A stretch of DNA of 64,000 nt from an uncultured Clostridia bacterium (GCA_947628655.1 CANRAS010000005.1:1-64000), one strand, 5' to 3'; shown: positions 43,213 through 51,549, numbered from the stretch's first letter. Translations and numbers: made by a program. Notes: generated by a model from the letters alone, not told the origin.

Positions 43213-43385
43213 GCCCGTGTTTTGCGCGTAGCGCAAAACAGCGCCGCGCAAGCGGCGCTAAATTCGCCGAAGGCGAATTGCGGGCGGTCGGCAACAGTCG
43301 CGGCACGGGCGGCGCAGGCGCGTTAATACGTCGGGCGGCAAACTATTGCGAGATAAGGGCACGGGGCGCGTGAATAGAGCAACGC
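43213..43385 (-). repeat. R1 structured repeat, copy 4 (with compensatory changes)
   Basis: Inverted copy, core 43213-43285. The middle hairpin reads AGCGCCGC/GCGGCGCT where other copies have AACGGCGC/GCGCCGTT: two base pairs changed on both sides so pairing is kept. One closing-stem pair is a G-T wobble (GCCCGT/GCGGGC). Confidence 0.85.
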
Positions 43386-43390
43386 TGAAC

Positions 43391-43640
43391 GCGCCTTGAA
43401 AGCGGTTGTGTGGCTTTAGACGGCGTGGCAAGTGTGGCTTCGGGTCATAACGTTGCCTTATCGCGGTGGGCGTTTTCTCGATACACTCCTACGGAGTGTA
43501 CTCGAAAACGCGACGGTTCGCCGCCTGAAATTCGCTGTCGCGAATTTCCCCCGCCTGACGGCGGGGGCGTTTGGCTGCGCCAAACGGCGGCGAACCGCAA
43601 CGCGCCCGCGCGGCAAACCGTAACGTGCCCAAAAGACCGG
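43391..43640 (-). repeat. R2 structured repeat, copy 2
   Basis: Inverted copy. Closing stem CGGTTCGCCGCC/GGCGGCGAACCG is a perfect 12-bp pair that differs from copy 1 at two positions on both strands. It has the same three hairpins (TGAAATTCGC, CCCCGCC and GTTTGGC arms). The long hairpin carries the inner stem TACACTCC/GGAGTGTA. Confidence 0.8.
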
Positions 43641-43766
43641 CGAAACTTTTAATAGCCTACGGCGAGAGCGGTTACGGCTGGAACCTCTATTTCTTACCTC
43701 TTACCTCTAACTTCTTACATCTTCCCGCCGCCCCCGTCAAAAATCAACTTCAAAAGAGGTGTCCCC

Positions 43767-44924
43767 ATGCTGGAATACTGCGTTTGCCCGTGGTGCGAGC
43801 GAATGATTATGCTGGACAGCGAGTTCGACAGCGGATTTTGCTGTTACTGCGGAACCCATATCCTGTACAGCGAGGCACGCGATGAACTGCTGAACGGACT
43901 TCGCGCCGCCGTTCCCGATGACCTCGCAATCGAGGCGGATTTGTCCGAACTTATTGATGAAGAACCCGCCGAAAATACTTTCGGTTTGGACGAGTGTAAG
44001 GAAAAACGCGCGGCGGCGCAGACGTTTCTCGGGAAATGGGATTTTGAAAATGCGTTCAAGGCGTTTTCGGAGGCTTTGGAATGGTATCCGAACGACTTCG
44101 AGAGCCGCTGCGGCGCTATGGTCGCGGGAATACTGCGCCTAAAAGATACCGAAAATTGGGAGCGTTATCTTTCGGAATGTATCGACAAAATACGTTCGCA
44201 AAATGATTGGAATATGGCAAACGCCGCGCTTGAATACACGCTCGATATTATGAAACGCTTTCTTTCAAAGGGCGGGCGCTACGTTTCGCCGTCGTATACC
44301 GTGGGATTTTTCGAGAAAGTAACGCGCTCGTTTCCCGTGCTTAAACAAACCGCCGCCGAAATACTCGCGCATTGCCTTAACATAGAAAACGCGCCGTTTA
44401 CGCCTGCGGCACGGCTTGACCGTGAAACGACAAAATTTGCCGTCGGCAATTGTCCCGCCGAACCCGACAAAAATCTTCGGCGCGGTATGCTTGTAGTGCT
44501 GAAATGTCATTGTGACAAGCGCGTAAAAGAGGAACTCTGCCGTGCGCTTTATGTGTACGACCGCACGGTCTGGCTGCGTGCAAAAGATACGGCGCGGATA
44601 AACGACGCAGTTGAACTTTGCGAACAGGTGACAGGCGGCGAATACCCGCCCGATGATGTGCGAATTGTGCTGAATACGATGTACGATTTCCTGATGATGG
44701 GCGCGTTAGAGCCGAACGCTGCCGAGCATGAAAAACTGCTGTTCTTATCGACCGTTTATACATACGAGCAAATTCGGCGTATGGAGCGTTTTTTCAGCGG
44801 ATTTTTGTTTTTCAATAAACTGTATGCGGAGATATATCTAAAACAGCGCGGTGCGACACTAATCAGCGGTGAATACAAGCGTATCCAAGCGAAAATCGCC
44901 GAATTGCAGGCGGAGAACAGCTAA
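43767..44924 (+). CDS. Zinc-ribbon protein with TPR-like helical body
   Basis: 385 aa, no family recognised for the full length. The N-terminus is a zinc ribbon (Cys7-x2-Cys10 and Cys25-x2-Cys28, in CPWCERMI and FCCYCGTHI). After an acidic linker (~50-80) a helical region follows, with at least one TPR-like unit (FLGKWDFENAFKAFSEALEWYPNDFESRCG, ~90-120), and helices continue to the end. There is no signal peptide or membrane segment. Start supported by AAAAGAGGTG. It is a single gene between two repeat clusters. A cytoplasmic scaffold or adaptor is the most that can be suggested. Confidence 0.7.
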   Translation: MLEYCVCPWCERMIMLDSEFDSGFCCYCGTHILYSEARDELLNGLRAAVPDDLAIEADLSELIDEEPAENTFGLDECKEKRAAAQTFLGKWDFENAFKAFSEALEWYPNDFESRCGAMVAGILRLKDTENWERYLSECIDKIRSQNDWNMANAALEYTLDIMKRFLSKGGRYVSPSYTVGFFEKVTRSFPVLKQTAAEILAHCLNIENAPFTPAARLDRETTKFAVGNCPAEPDKNLRRGMLVVLKCHCDKRVKEELCRALYVYDRTVWLRAKDTARINDAVELCEQVTGGEYPPDDVRIVLNTMYDFLMMGALEPNAAEHEKLLFLSTVYTYEQIRRMERFFSGFLFFNKLYAEIYLKQRGATLISGEYKRIQAKIAELQAENS

Positions 44925-44958
44925 TAATTACATAAAACTGTTCCCCGCTTTAGTTTAC

Positions 44959-45041
44959 AATGCAAAGCCCTCTCCCGCCTACGGCGGGGGGGAATGGCTT
45001 TGCATTGATTTTGCGCCCTCCCCGCCGTAGGCGGGGAGGGC
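44959..45041 (+). terminator. Double hairpin after the zinc-ribbon/TPR-like gene
   Basis: AATGCAAAGCC (44959-44969) pairs with GGCTTTGCATT (44996-45006) around an inner CCCGCC/GGCGGG stem. A second hairpin, GCCCTCCCCGCC with GGCGGGGAGGGC, follows at 45014-45040 and is followed by GATTTTACT. Confidence 0.65.
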
Positions 45042-45111
45042 GATTTTACTATTCGCAAGACACAGCGTTCCCGCTAAGCGGATAACGCGTTAATTCATCG
45101 CTGATAACAAA

Positions 45112-45285
45112 GCCCGCGTTTTGCGCAAAGCGCAAAACAACGGCGCGTAAGCGCCGTTAATTCGCCGTCAGGCGAATTGCGGGCGGTCGGGCAATGGCGC
45201 GGTACAGGCGGTGCAGGCGCGTTAATACGCTGGACGGTAAACTAATGCGGGATAAGGGCAAGGGGCGCTTGAATTGAGCAACGCC
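45112..45285 (-). repeat. R1 structured repeat, copy 5
   Basis: Inverted copy, cloverleaf core 45112-45184, loops AAA, GTAA and GTCA. It is followed by the interspersed motif (45321-45328, minus) and the hairpin GTTATCCGC/GCGGATAAC near 45374-45394. The rest of 44925-45421 shows no gene. Confidence 0.85.
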
Positions 45286-45421
45286 AAACGCTCGATAATG
45301 CGAACAACGCGCTGACCCGCAGACAATCTTTATTGTCCCCCGTAGGGGGGACACATAAACTAACTACTAGAGGGTTATCCGCGTAGCGGATAACTCGGCT
45401 ATTCTCTAGCTACTACCCGCG

Positions 45422-46594
45422 CTATTCTCTAGCTACTGCAACCGGTTTTGCAATATCGCCTTGCAAGGTGTAATCGACTATCAGCCTTATTCCGTCCTCG
45501 CGCGGGTAGAACTTTTCCTCTGCGTTTATTATTTCGTAGGTCGGGTAGAAATTCTCCTCAAACCTCTGCTTTTGCTTCGCAAGCTCCGAAATCGCGTCAT
45601 CGGGACTTCGCATTATCTGCTGCTCGGTGTATTCCGTGTAAATCCCCGTTTTCAGCTTGAACGCCGTTTCCTGCCCGAACAGCTTTACTATGCTCGTCTG
45701 TTCCGTGTAAAGTGAATTATCCGCGCCCGCTTTCCCGAAAAACAGCGGGTATTCGTCGCTGCCGAATACCAGATACTTGAACTCGTGACGTTCGCCGTTC
45801 GGTATGCTTACGGTTTCGCTGTAAGGTACGAAAAACTCCCGCGTTTCCATCCACTCGCCGATTATTTCCGCGTCCGCGCGGACGTACAGAACCTTATCTC
45901 TGCCGTCGGGGACTACTCCCGAAACAAGCAGATCGCCCGCGTTTACGCCGCTGCCGTTTTCCACAACGGACGCTCCGACGCGCGGAATTTGCCGTACTAT
46001 CATAGCCGAACGCGCCGCTACGATATTCCGCGGACTGCTGTCCTCCATTTCGGGCTTTGGAGCGCCTTTTTCCACATGAACATCAACGCGGAAACCGACG
46101 CACGAAACATCAGCCCAGGCGCAGTTTTCCACTTCGGCAAGAATACGGTGTTCCGCTTTTGATATTTGGAGATTATCAACGGACGCGCCCACTTTTATAT
46201 TACATTCGTTCAGTATCTGCATTATTTGTGAACGCGGAACATCTCCGTCTATCATAATTGAGCGCACACTTGTCTGCCATAGAGAAATAGTCAGCACGAA
46301 CAGCAGAGCGCCTACGCAAAGTCCCACCCGACTGCGGTATCTTGACAGAGTAAAGTATATCCCGCCGCGCTCTCCCGCGCGTATTCTTACGCCGTATTTG
46401 CGGGCGGTTTCGGCGGTGCGGTAATAGTCAAGAGGCGACACCGCGCCGAATATTTTCCCGTCCTTTATTTCAACACCGCGTATTGCAACGCCGTTTTCAA
46501 GAAGTTCGGTAATCATCTTTTCGCTGTACCCGCCAATTCCCGAAAACTTCACATATCCAAACCGCAAACCGCGTATTTTTTGTTTTTTCATCAA
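45422..46594 (-). CDS. yqfD: Sporulation protein YqfD
   Basis: 390 aa. Family features are the N-terminal FGYVKFSGIGGYSEKMITELL and DYYRTAETARKYGVRIR, one membrane helix near residues 87-106 (RVGLCVGALLFVLTISLW), then an extracytoplasmic beta-rich region with SIMIDGD. In Bacillus yqfD is a mother-cell sporulation gene next to yqfC. Its first codon overlaps the yqfC stop (ATGA). It marks the organism as belonging to a spore-forming lineage. Confidence 0.92.
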   Translation of the reverse strand: MMKKQKIRGLRFGYVKFSGIGGYSEKMITELLENGVAIRGVEIKDGKIFGAVSPLDYYRTAETARKYGVRIRAGERGGIYFTLSRYRSRVGLCVGALLFVLTISLWQTSVRSIMIDGDVPRSQIMQILNECNIKVGASVDNLQISKAEHRILAEVENCAWADVSCVGFRVDVHVEKGAPKPEMEDSSPRNIVAARSAMIVRQIPRVGASVVENGSGVNAGDLLVSGVVPDGRDKVLYVRADAEIIGEWMETREFFVPYSETVSIPNGERHEFKYLVFGSDEYPLFFGKAGADNSLYTEQTSIVKLFGQETAFKLKTGIYTEYTEQQIMRSPDDAISELAKQKQRFEENFYPTYEIINAEEKFYPREDGIRLIVDYTLQGDIAKPVAVARE

Positions 46595-46866
46595 TTGTTC
46601 TCCTCGAAATCAAGCGAATGAATATTCCCCGTTATGCGCACACTGCCGACGCCGAAATTTTCAAGGGTGAGCGGAGTTCCCGAAACGCGGATATTCATTC
46701 CGTAAACGGACAGCACGATAAAATTATCGTCAAGTTCCTGTATACAACGGCAGTTTTCGACGCATATTTCCGCGCCCCCGTGAAGTTCGCCGTCCGTTGT
46801 TATTGTAACAGTACTTTTTCGCCCCGACAGTTCTTCAAGAGCAATCAGCTTTTCCTTTAAACCCAT
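46591..46866 (-). CDS. yqfC: Sporulation protein YqfC (YabP/YqfC family)
   Basis: 91 aa. It has the YabP/YqfC beta-sheet pattern: GRKSTVTITTDGELHGGAEICVENCRCIQELDDNFIVLS followed by YGMNIRVSGTPLTLENF and ITGNIHSLDFEE. It is cotranscribed with yqfD. Upstream (minus strand, near 46900) the sequence CATAACTA resembles a sigma-E -10 box, which would suit the known mother-cell control, but no clear -35 is visible. Start supported by GGGGGTGG. Confidence 0.9.
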   Translation of the reverse strand: MGLKEKLIALEELSGRKSTVTITTDGELHGGAEICVENCRCIQELDDNFIVLSVYGMNIRVSGTPLTLENFGVGSVRITGNIHSLDFEENN

Positions 46867-46963
46867 AGTCCACCCCCGCTTTAGATGACTTGTCTAATAG
46901 TTATGCAATTATGGGGGGAAAAATTACTTAGAGGGAAGATGTAAGAGGTAAGAAGTAAGAGAG

Positions 46964-47090
46964 ATTAGAGAATAGTTGTTAGTAGCTGGTTGTTTGGGTC
47001 ATTGCGTTTTCGCAAAGAGGTAAGAGGTAAGACCTTTAAATCAAGAGGGTGTCACTCTGGGGAATACAGAACGCCCCGCCGACGGCGGGG
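46964..47090 (+). repeat. 127-bp direct repeat (leader), copy 1
   Basis: Identical to 47384-47510 except one base (G at 47049, T at 47469). The offset is exactly 420 bp. It begins ATTAGAGAATAG, has GCGTTTTCGC in the middle and ends in the hairpin CCCCGCC/GGCGGGG. Confidence 0.9.
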
Positions 47091-47108
47091 GCGGGTTAAG
47101 AGTAATCG

Positions 47109-47375
47109 GCACGAGTTGCACGAGTTGCACGAGTTGCACGAGTTCGGCACGAGTTTTGGCACGAGTTATTTGGCTTAACAGAGCCGTTGGCACGAGTTTT
47201 TACTATTTTTATATATTTCTAATACATTTTTATAAAATACAAAACGGCGCGTGCATATGAAAAAAGTACTAAGGAATTTCAAAAAAGCCCGCTAACTCGT
47301 GCGAAACGCGGTGTAATGCGAAATAACTCGTGCCAAAACTCGTGCCAAAACTCGTGCAGGTTTATCAACTCGTGC
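47109..47375. repeat. Inverted-array element 1 (GCACGAGTT iterations)
   Basis: GCACGAGTT occurs seven times in direct orientation (starts 47109, 47118, 47127, 47136, 47147, 47159, 47190) and five times inverted as AACTCGTGC (47294, 47325, 47337, 47349, 47367). The first four are tandem with no spacer, others 10-12 bp apart. Between arms lies ~95 bp of AT-rich DNA with TAGTACTTTTTTC inverted. The left arm holds TTATTTGGCTT and the right arm its counterpart. Confidence 0.85.
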
Positions 47376-47383
47376 AACTAGTA

Positions 47384-47510
47384 ATTAGAGAATAGTTGTT
47401 AGTAGCTGGTTGTTTGGGTCATTGCGTTTTCGCAAAGAGGTAAGAGGTAAGACCTTTAAATCAAGAGGTTGTCACTCTGGGGAATACAGAACGCCCCGCC
47501 GACGGCGGGG
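47384..47510 (+). repeat. 127-bp direct repeat (leader), copy 2
   Basis: Second copy of the leader, immediately after element 1 and before element 2. One mismatch to copy 1. Confidence 0.9.
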
Positions 47511-47567
47511 TGTTGAGTTTTGACGGCACATTCTAGCTACTAGCATCTATTAAACTAGCTACTATTT

Positions 47568-48008
47568 GGACAGACTTTGGACAGACTTTGGACAGGCTTG
47601 TGGACAGACTTATTTGGCTTTACACCGCCGTTTGGACAGGCTGGACAGACTATTTGCCAAAATCCCTAGTACTTTTTTCGGGTGCATTTTACTGCACCTG
47701 TTGTTTTTGTTAAGTTACTGCTTGTCTAAAATTTGGCTTTACAAAGGCATTTATAGCTATATAATTCCCCACTTAGGAACGTTCGACTGCATTTAACTGA
47801 AATTAAATTAATATAAATAAAGCTGTTAAGTAAAGTGCTGTATTTCCCTTTATAAAGCCGTTTATAAGGATTATGCACTAAATTGCAGGAGAAAAAACGC
47901 ATAGGAATTTGCGATTTTTGCCAAAAGCCTGTCCAAATGGCGGTGTAAAGCCAAATAAGCCTGTCCACAAGTCTGTCCAAAGTCTGTCCACAACCTTAAA
48001 GCCTGTCC
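47568..48008. repeat. Inverted-array element 2 (GGACAG iterations)
   Basis: GGACAGAC/GGACAGGC words at 47568, 47579, 47590, 47602, 47634 and 47643 in direct orientation, and inverted as CTGTCC at 47929, 47961, 47973, 47984 and 48003, mostly 11-12 bp apart. Arms share TTATTTGGCTTTACACCGCC with its inverted partner near 47941-47957. The ~270-bp centre carries TAGTACTTTTTTC and AT-rich sequence without a credible gene. Confidence 0.85.
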
Positions 48009-48191
48009 AAACTTCCTCTTAACCCACGCAAAACCGCCCCGCCGACGGCGGGGGAAAACTGCGTATTGATTAGATTTAGCGCCCTCCCCGCCGTAGGCGG
48101 GGAGAAAGCGCTGTAATTCAAAGACAATCTGATCGCGGGCGACAGCCCGCACCTAATACTGTGTACTATGCACTATAGACTGATTTCGCGG

Positions 48192-49322
48192 TTAAATTTT
48201 CCTTAAAACATCAATCAGTCTTTCTACCTCGCGGAAGTTATTGAACGCGGACGGCGAAAATCTTATCGTACCGCCCTTTATTGTACCGATTTTTTTGTGA
48301 GCAAGCGGTGCGCAGTGAAGTCCGCCGCGCATATAAAAGCCGTGTTCCGACAATAACCTCGCGCCCTCCTCTGAACCATACCGCTCGAAGTTGAACGAAA
48401 CTACGGGCGCGTAACGGTTTTTATTCTGCGGGGTAATTCGGTTGTGCAGAATAATTCCGTCTATCCGTTCGGCGGCGGAGCAGAAAAGTTCGCATAGCGA
48501 AAGTTCGTGTTCGAGTATCGCTTTCGGCGTTTTGCGCGTTACAAAATCAACGCCCGCGCCCAAAGCGACAACGCCCGCGGTGTTGATAGTTCCGCTCTCA
48601 AAGCGGTCGGGCGTGAAATCGGGCTGTACTATGCTTTCGGACGCGCTTCCCGTTCCTCCCTCGATAATCGTAGACAGCGGGTATTTCCCGTTCGTAATCA
48701 TCAAACCCGTGCCCATAGGACCGTAAAGTCCCTTATGTCCTGCCGCGCAGATGATGTCCGCGTTCTCCGAAGTAAGCGGAAGTGTTCCCGCGCCCTGCGC
48801 CGCGTCAAGTATAAAGCAAACTCCGCGTTTTCGGCAAAGGTCGGCGAGTTCGTTTACGGGAGTGCGCAGTCCGATGACGTTTGACGCCGCCGTGCAGACG
48901 AGCGCCGCCGTGTGCGGAGTTATCGCGCGTTCGGCGTTCAAAACAGTCTGCTCGGTATCAAATTCGACCTCAAACATCGTGCAGGCGCCGTCCATTGCTT
49001 TTGCGGCGGAGTAAACGGGACGAATGGCGGCGTTATGCTCCATATCGCTTACTACAAAATGACATCCGCGCCGTGCAATCCCCTTTACCGCGAAATTAAG
49101 CGCGTGTGTGCAGTTCAGCGTAAAGATAGTATTTTCGGGGCTTGCACCAAAAAAGTCAGCGCAGATTTCCCTGCTTTTGTAGACTGCCTCGGCGGTTTTC
49201 ATTGAAAATTCGTGACCCGAACGTCCGGGGTTTGCGCCGCAGACGCTCATTGCCGACTGCCACGTCCGATAGACATTTTGCGGTTTTGGGTAGGTAGTAG
49301 CGGCGTTATCAAGATAGACCAC
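48192..49322 (-). CDS. Cysteine desulfurase family protein (class V aminotransferase)
   Basis: 376 aa PLP enzyme. It has YLDNAATTYPKP at the N-terminus, DMEHNAAIRP, ILDAAQGAGTLPL, the PLP lysine in AAGHKGLYGPMGTG, FESGTINTAG, and a catalytic-loop Cys in MRGGLHCAPLAHK. It resembles the EF2568-type subfamily rather than IscS or SufS. That subfamily is often found with DUF3343 and with labile-selenium or molybdenum hydroxylase genes, none of which are in this window. It probably removes sulfur (or selenium) from cysteine (or selenocysteine). It overlaps the upstream DUF3343 gene by 14 nt. Confidence 0.88.
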   Translation of the reverse strand: MVYLDNAATTYPKPQNVYRTWQSAMSVCGANPGRSGHEFSMKTAEAVYKSREICADFFGASPENTIFTLNCTHALNFAVKGIARRGCHFVVSDMEHNAAIRPVYSAAKAMDGACTMFEVEFDTEQTVLNAERAITPHTAALVCTAASNVIGLRTPVNELADLCRKRGVCFILDAAQGAGTLPLTSENADIICAAGHKGLYGPMGTGLMITNGKYPLSTIIEGGTGSASESIVQPDFTPDRFESGTINTAGVVALGAGVDFVTRKTPKAILEHELSLCELFCSAAERIDGIILHNRITPQNKNRYAPVVSFNFERYGSEEGARLLSEHGFYMRGGLHCAPLAHKKIGTIKGGTIRFSPSAFNNFREVERLIDVLRKI

Positions 49323-49512
49323 AAGGAACTCCCACGGAATTCAGCAGAGCGCAAACCTCCGCTTTATTCGCATTCTTATCGGTAATTTTCAGCATAAATC
49401 CGCACCCGCCTTTTCCTAAACTGCGCTCCAGAACACAGCGTATCCCGTGCTTTTGGAGAAACTTCAATGCTTTCTGCGCGGCTGTAAAGGATTTTATATT
49501 AACAGTTATCAT
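49309..49512 (-). CDS. DUF3343 family small protein
   Basis: 67 aa from the ATG 9 nt after AGGAG (a GTG three codons earlier is too close to that site). The family pattern is an N-terminal ferredoxin-like beta strand and helix (ITVNIKSFTAAQKALKFLQKHGI), then KGGCGFMLKI and a C-terminal GVPCG. Function unknown. Fixed neighbours in other Firmicutes are cysteine desulfurases and sulfur or selenium carriers, which suits its overlap with the desulfurase here. Confidence 0.78.
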   Translation of the reverse strand: MITVNIKSFTAAQKALKFLQKHGIRCVLERSLGKGGCGFMLKITDKNANKAEVCALLNSVGVPCGLS

Positions 49513-50175
49513 AACTAACACTCCTATTTCAGATTAATTCGGGCATAGCCCGTTGGTTTATTATATGCGTGAGGTTGGATAGTTGTTAGAGAATAGTTCT
49601 TAGTAGTTAGTTATTTAGGTCAAGGGGTTGACCTGCTAGAGGTAAGAGGTTAGATGTAAGATGTAAGAACGCCCCGCCGTCGGCGGGGCGTGGTTCTGTT
49701 TATCGCGCGTTTTGGCGTGGCTCAATTCAAGCGACCTTTAACAGTTTATAGTGCACAGTGCAAAGTGCAAAGTATGTATAAAGTTGCCCGCCTTTGGCGG
49801 GCATATTAGATTGTCTTTGGGTTAATATGTCCTGCGCTGTCCGTGAGGTTTGGCGTTGCTCAATTCAAGCACCCCATTCCCTTATCCCGCGCACCGTAAC
49901 CGCCAAGCGTGTGAACGCGCCTGCGTCGACCGTGTACGCGCCGTTTCCCGACCGCCCGCAATTCGCCTGACGGCGAATTAACGGCGCTGTCGCGCCGTTG
50001 TTTTGCGCGTTGCGCAAAACGCGGGCTGCAAACATAAGCGCCCCGCCGTTCGGCGGGTGAGTGCCGCAAACCACACTAGCGCAATTCCCCCGCCAACGGC
50101 AGGGGAATACGCATTATTACTATGCACTCTTAACTTAACACTATAAACCGATAACGGCGGGGAGTGCGCTGAAAT
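49513..50175. other. 663-nt repeat-bearing intergenic stretch
   Basis: No gene. AG-rich short repeats, a GC hairpin (49671-49688), part of the TTTATAGT-type inverted-repeat family, the motif at 49809-49816, R1 copy 6 (49852-50026), and a hairpin CCCCGCC/GGCGGGG region before the permease stop. Confidence 0.65.
49852..50026 (+). repeat. R1 structured repeat, copy 6
   Basis: Cloverleaf core 49954-50026, perfect closing stem and hairpins, loops TGAC, TGTC and GTT. The 5' end is joined to the GATTGTCT motif at 49809. Confidence 0.85.
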
Positions 50176-51549
50176 CTACTTCTTCTCGTTCTTCTTAGTC
50201 AGTTTGGAATTTCGGCGCGGGTTCATCACTCGCTTTGTATGCTCAACGCTCTTTTTGCGGATAACTTCGCGCAGGAAGTAGCGTTTCGGAACAGCGGGCG
50301 GGGGAGCGGGTTCTAAGTTTTCGGGTTCTTCGGGTTCAATGTAGATGTAATCTTCGGTAATATAATCGACATTGCCGACATACTGCATTGTATTCTGCGG
50401 TAAACGGCGCTTTTTGAGCCTGCCCTCAACGTAATCTTTAACGAGCATATAAAGCACCGCGCATACAGGTACGCCTAGGAGCATACCCGGTATCTTGAAA
50501 AATCCACCGCCTATTACTATCGCGATAAGCACCCATACGGCGGGCAGTCCCGTGGAATCGCCGAGTATCCACGGAGCTATGATATTTCCGTCTATCGTCT
50601 GCAAAACAAGAACTATCACGATAAACCATATAGTCATCTGCGGGCTGTCCGACAAAAGCAACAGCAGACTGCACGGAACAGCGCCGATAAACGGTCCTAC
50701 AAACGGTATCAGATTGAATAAGAACATAGTAACGGCAAGAAGCGGAGTATACGGCATATCGACTATTCTGCACACGAGGAACACTAGAACGCCCACAAGG
50801 AAAGCCTCGATTATCTTGCCGATTATCGAACCTAAAAACTTTTTGCTTGCCTCACGGCAGACGCTTAAAACGCGCTGTGCTCTCGCGGGCTTTACAAACG
50901 CGAACAGCATTTTCTTGCTCTGACCTATAAACATTTCCTTTTTCGCAAGCAGATAAACGGAAATCGTAAGCCCGATAAAGAAGTTCTTCATACCGTCGAG
51001 TACGGACATTATCCCCGACGCGAGGTTTCCCGCAAAGCCCATAACTTCGCCCGAATGGTTCTGCCAGATGTTCGATAACAGCTTGTCCAAATCGTCAAGG
51101 GGCGCGCCGATGTAGTCTTTCAGCGCGGGGAGTTTCTCGTTTACAAATCCGCGGAAATGCTTTAAATAATCGTCCATATTGTCAAACAGCATAATGATGT
51201 TTTGCGCAAGCTGAGGGATCACCAAAATAATCAGCAAAACAAGCACCGCGAGTACGATAAGCATTGTAAGAGTAAGCGCCAGACCGCGTGCGAGGTTGCG
51301 TTTAGAACGCTTTTCCGAACGCGACAGCGCGCCGAACATTCCGTTTTCAAGATACGTCATCAGCGGGTTTAGTATATACGCGCTGAATATTCCGATAGTA
51401 ATCGGCACAGCGACTGTGGCAATAAACGACAGCCTGTCCGCGAGTTCGTCAAAATTGAATATCGCGAGTATAGCAAGTGTGCTGACTATTATCGTCATTG
51501 TGGCGTATCGTGCGATAGTGAAGTATTTTTGGTTGCGTTCGATTTTCAT
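50176..51549 (-). CDS. AI-2E family transporter (PerM-like membrane protein)
   Basis: 457 aa from the ATG at 51549. The nearest AAAGGAGC site is 14 nt upstream, rather far, but no better start exists. About eight membrane helices: two pairs at the N-terminus, a long soluble loop (~105-170), and a C-terminal set containing FNLIPFVGPFIGAVP and IDGNIIAPWILGDSTGLPAVWVLIAI, both hallmarks of the family. A ~75-residue charged, Pro/Glu-rich cytoplasmic tail follows. Members export autoinducer-2, ions or unknown solutes, so the substrate is open. Confidence 0.9.
   Translation of the reverse strand: MKIERNQKYFTIARYATMTIIVSTLAILAIFNFDELADRLSFIATVAVPITIGIFSAYILNPLMTYLENGMFGALSRSEKRSKRNLARGLALTLTMLIVLAVLVLLIILVIPQLAQNIIMLFDNMDDYLKHFRGFVNEKLPALKDYIGAPLDDLDKLLSNIWQNHSGEVMGFAGNLASGIMSVLDGMKNFFIGLTISVYLLAKKEMFIGQSKKMLFAFVKPARAQRVLSVCREASKKFLGSIIGKIIEAFLVGVLVFLVCRIVDMPYTPLLAVTMFLFNLIPFVGPFIGAVPCSLLLLLSDSPQMTIWFIVIVLVLQTIDGNIIAPWILGDSTGLPAVWVLIAIVIGGGFFKIPGMLLGVPVCAVLYMLVKDYVEGRLKKRRLPQNTMQYVGNVDYITEDYIYIEPEEPENLEPAPPPAVPKRYFLREVIRKKSVEHTKRVMNPRRNSKLTKKNEKK

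Larger units (their letters stand above)
42773..43766. other. 1-kb repeat cluster after ung
   Basis: Two head-to-tail copies of the R1+R2 composite, both inverted relative to the 32-kb locus. R1 copy 3 plus a truncated R2 (42840-43112) is followed by R1 copy 4 plus R2 copy 2 (43213-43640). Between them lies AG-rich DNA that replaced the R2 interior. CT-rich short repeats (CTTACCTCTTACCTC type) follow to the next gene. Open frames within are palindrome by-products. Confidence 0.7.
46867..48191. other. 1.3-kb intergenic region with paired inverted-array elements
   Basis: No gene is supported. It consists of a 127-bp leader (46964-47090), inverted-array element 1 (47109-47375), the leader again (47384-47510), inverted-array element 2 (47568-48008), then GC hairpins (48040-48051, 48076-48107) and the interspersed motif at 48122-48129 before the desulfurase gene. 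Confidence 0.75.

Noticed and set aside
43050-43373. Open frames across the R1/R2 cluster after ung
   Set aside because: The translation simply reads R1 and R2. Equivalent frames are broken in the other copies of the same repeats.
47109-47375. Short regularly spaced repeats that suggest a CRISPR array
   Set aside because: The 9-bp word has spacers of 0-30 bp of no constant length, appears in both orientations, and no cas genes are present.
47726-47980. Open frame inside inverted-array element 2
   Set aside because: Its N-terminal residues are the translated iterated word and the rest is AT-rich DNA without a ribosome-binding site.
46964-48008. Inverted-array region as a retron, diversity-generating element or integron
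   Set aside because: No reverse transcriptase, integrase or recombinase gene and no attC-like cassette sites are present in the window.
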